A stretch of DNA of 64,000 nt. It comes from Allium sativum (Eukaryota; Streptophyta; Magnoliopsida; Asparagales; Amaryllidaceae). The stretch's first letter is position 1. Each line of letters begins with the position of its first letter. This document shows positions 22,342-34,400 of this stretch, in pieces. The stretch covers positions 802,697,160 through 802,761,159 of the forward strand of contig CM060919.1 in assembly GCA_030737875.1 (NCBI GenBank), in the 5' to 3' direction. Under the pieces are notes generated by a model. The model was not told the DNA's origin. It did no database searches and saw nothing but the letters and a program-made list of their open reading frames with translations. Both the position numbers and the translations under genes were made by a program.

Positions 22342-22643
22342 AGCTTTTTGCAGATATTTATCTCTTGAGCAGGATTCTGGATCGAAGCCTAAAGCTGTGT
22401 CTAGAGCATATAAGTCTTCCGCTGTTTATTGTATTTAATTTACTGCAATTTGTCTTCCGCTGTAATTTTATTCGATGTACCCTGATATTCTGTACTCTGA
22501 TGTAACATTATTGTAATGTTTATAAAAGTCTGTTGTTGTTGTTCTGATGCTGTTGTATTCCCAAAGTTTACGTGTTCGTGTTTTGAATAGTCTTGGTCGA
22601 TTTTGCAATTGATCGGGTCGGGCGGAACCCGGGCCGTTACAGT

Positions 22644-22655
22644 TGGTATCAGAGC
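22644..22655 (+). promoter_or_regulatory. E1 primer-binding site (tRNA-iMet)
   Basis: TGGTATCAGAGC, 2 bp after the LTR end, is the standard initiator-methionine tRNA primer site of many plant LTR retrotransposons. Confidence 0.93.
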
Positions 22656-22716
22656 TTTGGTTAGCTCAAATCTTTGGGGTACAACTCATTAGAACTGAAC
22701 AAAAGACTCATCAGAG

Positions 22717-22815
22717 ATTGGATTAGTAATATCCAATAAGAATACTCATTAGTGATAGGATCAGCCGTATCCTAGAATGAGAAAACTCATTAGAGATGGG
22801 GTTAGTAATGCCCTA
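22717..22815 (+). repeat. Three tandem leader stem-loops with 7-nt loops
   Basis: Unit 1: ATTGGAT, loop TAGTAAT, ATCCAAT (22717-22737). Unit 2: TAGGAT, loop CAGCCGT, ATCCTA (22756-22774). Unit 3: TGGGGT, loop TAGTAAT, GCCCTA with two wobble pairs (22797-22815). Stem sequence changes while pairing and loop length are kept. Units 2 and 3 also have an outer CTCATT/AATGAG helix. E2 has one copy at 54422-54440. The position just after the PBS suits a packaging or dimerisation signal, but this is inference. Confidence 0.7.
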
Positions 22816-23074
22816 GAATGAGTTGAGAGTAGCAAGCCTATAATATACGTATTTGTAAATATAATCATATTTTTGGAAAATATGATTTTTGAATATATAA
22901 AAGTTATATATTTTAAAAGCTAATCAACCAATTGATTGATGATTGTGTAGTATAATTATTTGTTCAACTATAAAATTATTTAAACCAATGAATGAATAAT
23001 GAAGAATAAAAAAAAATTGAGTAGGATAATTAAACACTTTTAGCTTCGTTCCTTTTGGAGGACGAAAAGATTTT

Positions 23075-23087
23075 AAGTAGGGGAGAC
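23075..23087 (+). promoter_or_regulatory. E1 polypurine tract
   Basis: AAGTAGGGGAGAC immediately precedes the TG of LTR B, the expected place for plus-strand priming. Confidence 0.85.
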
Positions 23088-26000
23088 TGTAACAACCCTG
23101 AATTTTAGGGCCAATTTAAAATTTTTATTTTAGAAATTTTAATGAATTTAGAATATTTATATTAAATAATAACGACGAAAAATTCTATTTTAATTGAAGG
23201 TAAAACGAATAAATTTTATTTAATTATAAAAGGAGTTTAAAACAGCACTGCAGTTTGAAAATTTGATTTTGAACTTTGACTGACTGTACAGGATGCAAAA
23301 TAAATCAGAATTGTGCGAAACCAGAAATAATTAAATCTGTTTAATCATATCTTTCTAACGAATCTGAAAAATTGAAATTTCACTTTATATATTGAAAGTT
23401 ATGGCCAGTTTAAAATTTAGAAAAGTCGCTGTAGAATTTATATATATTTTAATATAATATATTGGCCTTAAAAATAGCCATTTTGCAAACGACCTCGATT
23501 TTCGACGAAACCTCTTTTGTTGGAACCGGAATGTCGAATTATTGCTAAGTTTAATTTTCCAGAATTTTTCGAATTAATATGTGAGCGTGGCAAAAGAAAA
23601 TGTGTTTTGGCCATTTCAGTTAAATCGGATCGACCAGAAAATGACCATTTTTCAAACAGTCTCGGAATTCGACAAAATTAGTTTTGTTAGGACCATATTG
23701 TCAAAACATAACTAGAAATAATTTTTTTTGAATTTTCGGAGTCCGTATGTGGCCCCGGCGTATTTAAATGTACGGTGGAAATTAAATTATTAATTAAATA
23801 TTGTAATTTTAATAAAACACGCAACAGACTTTAGAATTGGGCCACGGGGCATAGCTCATCGCGTTCAGAATGAGTCAAAACCTTAAGTTTGACACTAACT
23901 GGGCCTGATTTGGAGACAGTCCGAAATTCCACCTTTAAAGCACGAAAATCAAGATTTATTATAAAAATAATAAAAATAAAACCCTAATTTGTTTTCTACA
24001 GCCGCCGCACCATATGAAACCAATGGCCGATTTCATCCCATTTTCAATTCCAAATATCTTTCAATCAGCTCAGTTAGATTCGAATCTTCAAAAGGGAAAT
24101 CAAAGAGCACAACGAGCTCTATAATACCATCGGTTATGATCAATTCTAGCATCACGGATTGGGGGCTCTAGGCGCCTAAACATTGGCCGCTCGCATGAGG
24201 ATCGAGGGCGAAGGAGACGACCGAACTGGCCGAGGCTGGGCGTAGAGGTGCGACTCATGAGGGGCTTGGGCGTGGTGTTGTCTGATCGGGTTCTGGTGGG
24301 CTGTGGCGATGAGGAGGTGAAGCCCTAGACTTCGACGTTGGGTTCAAGGGGGCGGCCTAGTTTCCTGGAGTAAACGATGTAGAAGAAAGGTCATTAACTC
24401 ATTTAATTATTATTAATTAAATTATTTTAAAGTGTAATTAAACTTTTAAAATCCATAACTATTTCAAACCTTATCGAAATTCAGCAAACTGAAATGCGTT
24501 GGAATCCTTTTGTCCAGCTCTACACAATGAAACTGACCGGATCTGAAAACAAGCACTTTGAATTTTCAGCCAAATCGATGTGAGAATCTCTGGTTTTTAC
24601 AATTTAATTAATTTAATTAATTGTTCTATTGTTGTTAAATAATTATATGTATGTTATTTATTCAGATCTGTGCTGTGATGAATTTTGCTTGTGTTCTGAT
24701 GAATTTTATTGCATTGTATTGTTTAGATCTATTATCGTACGATCTAGATGTATATGAATCCGATAAAAATCATCGTGTTCTGTAAATTAGATTAAACTAG
24801 AATTATAATCCAATTAAAAATAGTGACTTGACTGTAAATCGGATTAGATCAGAAAATTTTAAGCCAATGAGAGTATTATATAGACTGTGTTTATTTAGGG
24901 ACAAATAGTTAAACATTTTATTTGTAGATATAGATAAAATTGGAAAACCACATTTTATTTACACTACATGTGTAAATAAAAAGAAAAACTTGTTGTATAC
25001 ATTTTTATTTATATCCCATGGTTAAATAAAAAGGCAAAATTTGTAAACTCATTTTTATTTACATGTTGTATGTAAACAAAATATTTATTTTGTTAAATAG
25101 AAGGGTATGTCATAACTCAATGTTCATTTTGTTAAATAGAAAATTGTTAAAGTAAAAGAAAAATAACATTTTAGATATAAAATGTTGTGACTGGTTAAAA
25201 TAACAATTTAGTTATAAAATGTTAAGTAGACAAAATATAACTCTTTATATATTTTGTTGTGCTAGAATTGACGACAATCAAAACTATCTTTTATTTGTTT
25301 TCGTTGAAATGTTAGAAAGATTTAACATAAAGTATTCCTTTTATGTTAAAATAAAATGTTAAGAAGGATTTAACATAAAATATCCTTTTTATGTTAATAT
25401 GAATGGTTAAAAATATTTACATATAAAAATAAGCTTTTATATGATATGAGAAAACATAGCAAAAGGTTAACAAATAAATGTTCTTTTGTTTGATATTAGA
25501 ATATCACTAGATTAAAATGTCGTTAAATTATAAAGTCATTAAAACTAGAAGGTCATTAGATGAAAATAGGTCATTAGAATTCTGTAACGGCAAGGAATTT
25601 CGCTCGGTCCGAACCAGTCGCTAAACCGACCCAGACCGTTCGAAACGCCCTATCGTTTGAGAACACGACAAATCAGAATGCATACAAAAGAACATTTCAT
25701 TGTATATTACAACAATGCATCAGATTACAAGAATATACAGAGTTTAAATGAAGATTACACAGAAATATCAGAGATTTAAATTACATTTAAATACATAGCA
25801 GCGGAAAATAATACAATACACAACTAGAATGAGATATACGGATACAAAGCTTTCCGGATATCGTTCCAGCTGTAAACCAGGATCCTGTGAATATAAATCT
25901 GCAAAACCAAAACTACTAGCTGCCCGTGTCAAAATAGGGGCACCCAGAGTTTAGGTTAAAACAATAAACTCCAGGTCAGTCATGTGACTGGTGTGAGAAC

Positions 26001-28939
26001 TAAAACAGTTATTAATCTTTGTTTTTAAAGTTAGGTAAATCAAGGGACCACGCCGTATAACACGGAACGGGTTTCCTCCCAAGAATACCAGTGCATAGAA
26101 CAAACAGCGCAATGCTAAATAAAGAAAATGAAGCTGTTATAAGACCCAGGTCCTATCACACAATGCAACGCAAGCCGGGGGATAGGGTTTTCCCTTATAA
26201 CAGCCAAAGAATGCTTGATACGTTTTAAAACAAATCATTTGATACTATTATAAGTGCGTAGTGTATAAAACAACTTCAAATCATAAGTATCAATCATAGG
26301 CGGCATGAATGCCCCATACCACTATGTCGCCATATATAAGTTTACAAATAAAACCGCAAATGTCACGTATTTGGAAATTGGATTTCCATCCATGAACCGA
26401 GGCAAAAGATAGTCCTCAACCGATTCGAGACGCTCTAGCCCGTGTCTCAGGACCAGAGCTCGAGTGACCCTTGGATCGTCAGGGCCAGTCCACCGATGTG
26501 GATTAAACTTAAACCCTGGACATACGTTTCCCCGCCCTATGGGGCGTAGGTGAGCCAACTAAATGACTCCATCGGTTCAAGAACGACCGATCAATCTGAG
26601 GCGCCTCGCAACAGCAACAACCACATAAGTCAAACTCGTCAGGGCGTGTAAAACCACTGACGCCACTTTTTAGCTAGAAGGAAACGCATGCCCTCCCTGA
26701 GGTCCGTCTCCCGTTTTTGGTTCATACCGGGTGTGATACTCGCGAAGTAAAACGTTACACAAAGCTACGCCACAAAGGCCGTGCTTTGATCATCAACCAC
26801 TTGACTTTGTTTTTCAACAGAAGCCTTGATCAATTGCCACTTAGGCGTGCCACACAGGCAATTCACTCCATGCGTTTGATATCCATCAATATATAACCCC
26901 TGAGCTCGTACGTCTCAGAGAAGGGCGTTAAGAAAGAGAATAAATTCTCCGCCGCCAAACAGATATATATTTAATAGAGATCAATCACACGGACTAAAAT
27001 CCAATGTCAGACACACAGTCCATTTACAAGTCCGTTCTGGGTCTGAACGAAACCGGAGGCACCTAGTACCCCGCATATCCATCGATCTCCAAGTACGTCT
27101 GGACGATCACCAACTGTTTCCATCTTCTTGGGTGTACAGCCCAATCAAGATCATCAGTAATCACCCAAACGACGTGAAGACTTCTGGTCTTCGACCACCG
27201 TCTTCATCTTTGACTTATCGTCGTATCAGTTATTCAGAATGGGATAAACCCGGTCTTTCCAAATAACTCGCGTATATTTTAAATAAGTGTTACACAAACA
27301 CAACATACGCCTCATTCCAATTCATCAGTCACTAACCGTAAATTAATCAAGAGAATAATTTCCCAAACATTAACCCCGAAGGCCGAAACCAACATCAGAT
27401 CAATATCCAGAAAACCATTCTACTTAGCTAACCGACAGTTAGTTTCTAAATTCCACATTCATAGGGAAAGGTTCCCATTAATTTTATCCAAGATAAATTT
27501 CTTGAATTTATTCTTTAATCTATTTTTGAATCTCAATTCAAACTAGTCGGGATTAGCGAACCTTACCGAAGTAATCATTTATTTTAATTTCCCCATCCCA
27601 ACCTATTCATCCCATGAAGTAAAACTGGTAATACTTCATATCTAACACCACAGTGTTATCGGTAAATTCAATTACCATTTCACGTTCAAATCTAATTAAA
27701 GATTTAACTATCGCCTGGAGCAAAACTTGTGATACTCCATTTTCGATCATTTCAATCTAATTAAAGATTCATTAAAACTACACTTAGTTTTAATCTTCGA
27801 CTGGGTTAAAGAATCGGTGTCATTTAAAACACGGTTCACGATAAACCCAAAATCACATTCCATTAATTATCGGGTTAAAGAACAAGTGTTGTTTAAAACA
27901 CTGTTCACGATAAACCCAAAAATCAATATCAATTCTATTCCAATTAAATATTATTTAATTGGTACACTTTATTAAATCTAAATAAACAGATTTAATCTTT
28001 TCTCAACTGGGTTCAAGAACAGTGTTAGTGAAGACACCATTCACGACAAACCCAAATCACATTTGATATTCAATATAAGGCTCTGAATAGAAAATATATC
28101 GGCTTATATTCAATATCAAATTCTACGATTAACAAATGTCGTATTGGAAATAACGATATAAATATATATCTTTCTCCATAACAACCTCTGTATAATCACG
28201 AATTCCAACATCGAAATATTCCGAAGACAATTTCGATTCAAATCCACTCCAATGCAATCATTGGAAATTCTGGTTATTTTTAAAACCCTTTTTAAATTCA
28301 ATTTATTTATTTAAAAATAAATAGAATTATAATTCTAGTTCAAAACCAGTTCATTTCGATAAAAATCTATTTTTATCTTTTCAAATATGGAGTTTTTCAT
28401 CCCAATTTTTCCCAAATCATTTCTTATGATTTTACACAAATTATTACTATTTTTAATAATTTTATCAAGGCCCGTACAGTCGATTTCCATCAATGGCCAT
28501 CGAACTGCACTTACAGCGACCTTTTTCAAATTTGATTTGGACGTAACTCCAAATCCAACCGTTAGATTTCTAATTTCTAATATTCTTTAGAAAGCTCTTT
28601 TCGATACGAACCCAACGGTTCCGGTTTCAGGAGAATCCGACGGTCGGATCTCCCGTAATGTCCGTTTGAAATAAATGGTCGAAATTCACGAACTGCCGCG
28701 GCGCGGCGCGTTCTATTCAGGCCATTATATTATATATATAATATATATAATATATATATCGGCGATTTCTATTTAAAACGAATTATATAAATAGTTTTAA
28801 AATTCGTTTCAAAAGCAATTTCAACTTCCATTTCAATTCAAATCAAAATTGAATTCTTCTTTATAAATTCGTTTTAAAATTCATTTCTATTCAATTCAAA
28901 TTTCAATTCAATTTGAATTCATTTCAATTCGCTTTCAAT

Positions 28940-29105
28940 TCCATTTGAATTCGTTTTCAATTCAATTCATTTGAAATCGTTTTCAATTCAATTCATTTCG
29001 AAATCGTTTTCAATTTAATTCATTTCGAAATCGTTTTCAATTCAATTCATTTCGAAATCGTTTTCAATTCATTTCATTTCGAAATCGTTTTCAAATCGAT
29101 ATAAA
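28940..29105. repeat. 29-bp tandem array in S1
   Basis: About five units built from AATTCATTTCGAAATCG and TTTTCAATTC. Each contains the palindrome TTTCGAAA. It sits in a longer stretch rich in TTCAATTC and TTTGAATTC words (28850-29100). Confidence 0.8.
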
Positions 29106-29209
29106 TATCGTTCACGTCAAAATGGCGTCAATCTAATCAACACGGCTTCATAGATTTCTATTTTCAAATATTCTATTTCAAATATTTCTTTTTCAAAATA
29201 GTTGTTATT

Positions 29210-29578
29210 ATCAAAATATTTCGTTCAACACATGACCAATCTCAATGGATGAGTACTGTCAACACATGAACCTTTATTTTATATTGATAAAGATGTAAAT
29301 TTTATTACTAAAATATTTCGTTCAACACATGACCAATCTCAATGGATGAGTACGGTCAACACATGAACCTTTATATTATATTGATAAAGATGTAAATTTT
29401 ATTACTAAAATATTTCGTTCAACACATGACCAATCTCAATGGATAAGTACTGTCAACACATGAACCTTTATTTTATATTGATAAAGATGTAAATTTTATT
29501 ACTAAAATATTTCGTTCAACACATAACCAATCTCAATGGATGAGTACTGTCAACACATGAACCTTTATTTTATATTAT
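29210..29578. repeat. 97-bp tandem array in S1
   Basis: Nearly four units with a 97-bp period (TTCAACACAT at 29224, 29321, 29418, 29515). Units differ by only a few bases, so the expansion is recent. Each holds an internal near-repeat, CAACACATGA, about 35 bp apart. Confidence 0.92.
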
Positions 29579-30429
29579 TCTTTATTTTTCAAATTGGAAT
29601 GAGGCCCAATCAATTACCATATAAAGTTAATTATATGGATTTTCATATAACACATGTATAATAGCATTGAAAAATAATCAACCATCAACCAAAGTGCACT
29701 ACACTGTATAAGCATCAAATATAGATATCTAACGCTTATAACAGCCTGTCAATCAATCGATCGACATATTCAATCAATCAGGATGAGTGAACTTCAAATT
29801 TCATCCCAACACCCGTGTGGGGTTTCAAACAATCAAACACAGATTTATTTGTGCAGTTGGGCGATGTGTAAAATTTATCGTCCCAATCAATGTCATTCAA
29901 ATAGGTGTACATACACAAACCGTCCGGTTTGTAAATGAATATTTTATTTTATTCACTTCACGTTAAAAATTATATTTTTAACGATAAAACATTTTATTTT
30001 AACATATGAATTTCTATTCAGTTCATTCTTTAAATAAAATGATATTTTTAGTTTTCTAACATATTTTAGAAAATTTCGGCGGCATAACGGCACGATACTA
30101 GAAACGGGACGAAGCCTAGCCTTATCCCCGGTCTAGTGAAGGCCCACGCCATTCACACATCAATCAAACCAATTTATTTCACCAAACAATTCAATTTCAA
30201 ATCAAATCATCTAACTAATCTATGCAACCAAACAAACAAGTCCATGGTCTGTGGACGATTGTGTCGGGTGCTACTAAGCACCGTCTGCATCCTAGTATAT
30301 ATATATAACTAGAAAATGAAATTGAAAGGTGAGAAATTCTCACAGATAGCTATCCAACTTCACGGCAACTCTAATGCAGGAAATCTTGTCGTTCTCGCCT
30401 TTTGTCACTTTCGCTGCTCGTAGTCACTA

Positions 30430-30720
30430 CATATATAAAAATCACATTTTTATTTGCTGATGTCTTTAAAATAAAAATCACATTTTTATTTGTTCACTTT
30501 CAATTTAAAAATCATATTTTTATAATCGCTTCATACATTTAAAAATCGAATTTCTACTATCACGCTATATGGATAAAAATTCTATTTTTACATTGCTACC
30601 ATATAGATAAAAATTATATTTTTACCTCGCTATTATACATATACAAACCAACTTTTTATATCGTTACTTCACAAAAATAAATCACATCTTTTCCGATTTA
30701 AAAATCTGTTCTTTTCTATT
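30430..30720. repeat. Inverted-repeat zone in S1
   Basis: Consecutive short stems such as AAATAAAAAT (30469-30478) with ATTTTTATTT (30482-30491), AAAAAT-CAT-ATTTTT near 30510 and AAAAATTCTATTTTT near 30577. This is the S1 counterpart of the array in E1, with different arm sequences. Confidence 0.65.
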
Positions 30721-31407
30721 TCAAAAATTCGGTATTTTATATTTCAAAAGCGAGGTCTTTATATTTTCAAAACAATTCGAATTTATATTATAAAACAATT
30801 CTATTATATAAAAATCTTTAATTTAAAACAATTTTACTAATATATAAAAAAAAAGATTTGTAAAACAATTTAGTTTATATAAAAGAAATTAGACTTTTAA
30901 AACAAAATTTTATTTATATATAGGTTAACAACACTTTTAATTAAATCAGCAAGGTAATTAGTTAACAATAAATTACCTTATTCACTGATAAGCCTTGGCA
31001 GGTGCTCGTCGAACACAGCTCGCAACCTAGGGTTGCTTCTGGCATGCAGATCAAGGCACGAGACGACAATCGCCTGGTTCCACATCGAAGAGCGTCGAGC
31101 AAGCTTCCCAACGCCACCAGCCTCCCTCCGTTCGATCGCCTGTGGGGGGGAGCATCGGGCCTTCGAACGGCGCGGAAATCGAGGACTATATCCCGATGAT
31201 GGCGCAGCGATGGGAGGTGATTCACAAATGAATTTGAAGAGCTCGGATAGTTCTTGAATTTCGTATTTGGAGTTGGCAAAATCATTGAACAGAATTCACG
31301 AAAATCGGATGGGAAGAATTGAAAGAGGGCGCCGTTGAAACGTTGGGTATCGGTTTGACCACGGGGTAATTTAATTAGGGTTTGACTGAAATTTCATTGG
31401 CCCGGGG

Positions 31408-31415
31408 TATTTATA
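31408..31415 (-). promoter_or_regulatory. TATA box in S1
   Basis: TATAAATA on the minus strand, 885 bp from the LTR start and shortly upstream of the GC-rich block (about 31000-31250). It is preceded by the palindrome module. The position matches the TATAAATA boxes of E2 and S2. Confidence 0.55.
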
Positions 31416-34400
31416 ATAATTTTTAATTTCCTTAAATGGTAAGTTTTTAATTCGAACTCGAAACGAGACCCATCGACTATCGTCCCTAGCGTTTTACCCT
31501 CATTCCGAACACAATGGGATATGTATCGTAAGCTGATTCGATCGCTACAATCAGTTTCCGTTAAGTTTACAATTAAATCATTATATTGAATTTTAAACGT
31601 ACATTTCAATTTACCGGGGTCACATACGGACTCGAAAATTACAGAAAAATTATTTCTAACTTCGTATTGACGATACAGTTCTAACAAAACTAGTTTCGTT
31701 GAATTCTGAGACCGTTTGAAAAATGGCCAATTTCCAGTCGATTAAAATCAACTGAAACTGGTCAAACGCGTTTTCCTTCGCCACGCTCACATATTGATTC
31801 GAAAAATTATGAAATTTGGAACCTGGCAATAATTTGACACTGCGGATCCAACAAAACTGGTTTCGTCGAAATCCGAGGTCGTTTGCAAAATGTCCATTTT
31901 TAAGGGCCTGAATTCCATAGCGACTATTCAGAATTTTCAACTGGACATATCTTTTGGTTCCCGTTAAGAAATCTTGATTTTTCGGATTCGTTGGAAAGAT
32001 ATTATCAATTAGATCCTAATGTTTTTGGTTTCACTAAAATCCGGATTGTTTTGCACCCGGTACATTCAATTGAAGTTTGAAATCGAATTATCGAACTACC
32101 GCGCCATTTTCAATTCTATTTATAATTATATATAAATATTTATATTCTAACAACGACGTATATTATATATACGTTCGATTTATATTCAAAATAAATTTCT
32201 CGCCGATATTATTTAAAATAATTCATTTTAAATATTCAAAATTCGATAAAATTGCCAAAATAAAAATTTTAAACTGGCCCAGATTTTCGGGTTGTTACAA
32301 ATTCATAGAAATATGTTTCCATATAAAATATCCTCTTTATATGACATTAGAATTCATCACTTTTATTTAAGAATGGCATGTGAATTAAAAACATCAATTT
32401 TGTTAAGAAGTGCCATGTAAAATAATATTTTTAGTATAACAATTATAATGATTAATTAAAATTGTACTTGGACACGAGGTTAGGTCACATTTGTGGTGGA
32501 AGTCTGCCCGGACCCGACCGGCATATCCAGCAGCCACAAATGTTGGGCCTAATGTGAGAGGTCCAAGTGCGCAAATACAAATTGGGGCAAGACACGAGGT
32601 TAAGCCCGACTTGTGGGATAAGTCTACCCGGAACCAACCAGCCCATCCAGCATTCACAAGTTGCAGCCCTAATGTGAGAGGTCTAGCCCATATTAAAATA
32701 TAAATGGTTAAATAGAAAATGGACATTATTTACACCGTCATGAGTTAAATTAGAAAGTTACATTATTTTCACCGTCATGTTTAAAGAAGAGAAAATTACA
32801 TTTTTATGTAATTAGATTAAAAGAAGAAATTTATATTTTTATGTAATTAATATGAAGAGAAAGAAATAAAATTACATCTTTATGTAATTAAAACCAAAAG
32901 TAAGAAATTTACATTTTTATGAAATTAAGATTAAAGGTAAAAGTTACATTTTTAATGTAAATTAGATTAAAAGGGAACAATTACATTTTTCATGCATGTA
33001 GATTAAAAGTGGAAAATTACATTTTTATGTAATTGGATTTTAATTAAAAAGAATAAGGATATGAAATTACATTTTTCTGTAATTGGATTTTCATTAAAAA
33101 GATTAAAGATATGAAAATTATATTTTCACATAAATAGATTAACACACAAAATTATCGTTTTGTTTGTAATATAAAATTATTATTTTTGTTTTGCATTGAA
33201 AAGATAATAAAATTATCAAATTTGATACATTGAAATAAACAAACAAAAATACTCATTCTTGTAGAAGTAAAGGTGAATGAACAAAAAAATATTTGTTTGT
33301 TGAAATTGAAATGAAACACAAAAATGCTCATTTTTGTTGGAATTGGTATGATAAACAAGAAAATGTACATTGTTGTGTATAAGATGTGTATGTGTATGAA
33401 AATAAATGGTGTGTACATTGTACGTTAATATTGTATATACGAATAGGAATATTTTTCGTTAGCAAAATGTAATGAAATAAAATACATTTCATTACACATT
33501 ATAAACATTTCGATAGGTTGTGAAACAAAACATTCACTACTTGTTATATAATTACGTTAATGAAATGGAATTTAATTATTTTTATATATATAAAAATAAA
33601 GATAAATCGTTATAAATTACTAATAACGATATGAAATGATTTCCAACTTATATATATACGAGAATTATTTGGAAAGTCCGAGTCTATCTCATTCCAAATA
33701 ATTTAAGCGACGTTTAAAATTCAAGTTTTAAAGACAATGATAGAAGACCGACAATCCTCATATCGAATGGACGACGACTGCTGATGCCCGTGATTGGAGT
33801 AGCTACCTTGAAGGGGCTACAGTGGAGGCCGTCCGGACGTAGTGTTGATTTGTACGGATTTGGCTTTCGCTCAGACCCAGAGCATAAGTTTATAAATGGA
33901 TGTGTGTCTGACATTGAATTTTATTCTATGTAAATTGATTTCTATTACTATACGACCATTGGTGGCGGAGAATTTATTCTCTTGCTTAACACCCTTAGAG
34001 GTTGTGTATTAATAGTTATCAATCGCATGGCGTGAATTGTCAACGTGGCACGCTAAGATGAAGATGATCAAGGCTTTGTTGAAAAGCAGCCCTTGTGGTT
34101 ATAATGTTACTTTGCGAGCCTCACAACCCGGTTGAGTCTAAAATGGGAGAAGGGAACGCAGGGAGAGCATCACGTTTCTTTCTAGCTAGAAGTGGTGTCG
34201 GTGCTTAAACTGGCTGATATTTACTTATGTGGATGATGGAATGTGGCACGCCTCGGATGTTAGGTCCTATAGGACTGGGAAACGTGTGTTCAGGAATAAC
34301 TAATCCACAAACCGCAAGTGTGGACCGGCCCTGCAGGATCCAAGGGTTCTCTGCGGGGAATCCTGAGACATTAGCTAGAGTGTCTCGAATCGGTAAGGAG

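Larger units (their letters stand above)
17259..22641 (+). repeat. E1 left LTR (A)
   Basis: 5383-bp LTR with ends TGTAAC...GTTACA. In order it holds: the AT-rich start, a duplicated palindrome module (17655-17935), a GC-rich block (18160-18545), an inverted-repeat array (19110-20960), a 120-bp tandem duplication, a conserved 3' segment (21190-21900) and two hairpins (22198-22341). It matches LTR B over its full length with scattered substitutions and few indels. The short open frames inside are not conserved as proteins between families. Confidence 0.95.
22642..23087 (+). other. E1 internal region (446 bp, non-coding)
   Basis: The whole space between the LTRs. It holds the primer-binding site, three leader stem-loops, an AT-rich middle and, at the end, GGAGGACGAAAAG plus the PPT. 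There is no gag or pol. It could be a large deletion of an autonomous element or a parasite family that spreads in this form. Confidence 0.9.
25583..32299 (-). mobile_element. S1: 6.7-kb solo LTR nested in E1 LTR B
   Basis: On the minus strand it reads TGTAACAACCCGAAAATC ... TTGCCGTTACA. It is flanked by perfect TSDs AATTC (25578-25582 and 32300-32304), and LTR A has the empty site. There is no second LTR, PBS or PPT inside, so it is a solo LTR left by recombination between LTRs. At 6717 bp it is exceptionally long. The first ~1 kb matches the LTR that starts at 62336 (same family). It holds the palindrome module, a TATA box, a GC-rich block, an inverted-repeat zone and two tandem arrays. Confidence 0.93.

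Noticed and set aside
26322..26558. 78-aa minus-strand frame in S1
   Set aside because: It corresponds to the same conserved non-coding LTR block in another reading; no protein family recognised.
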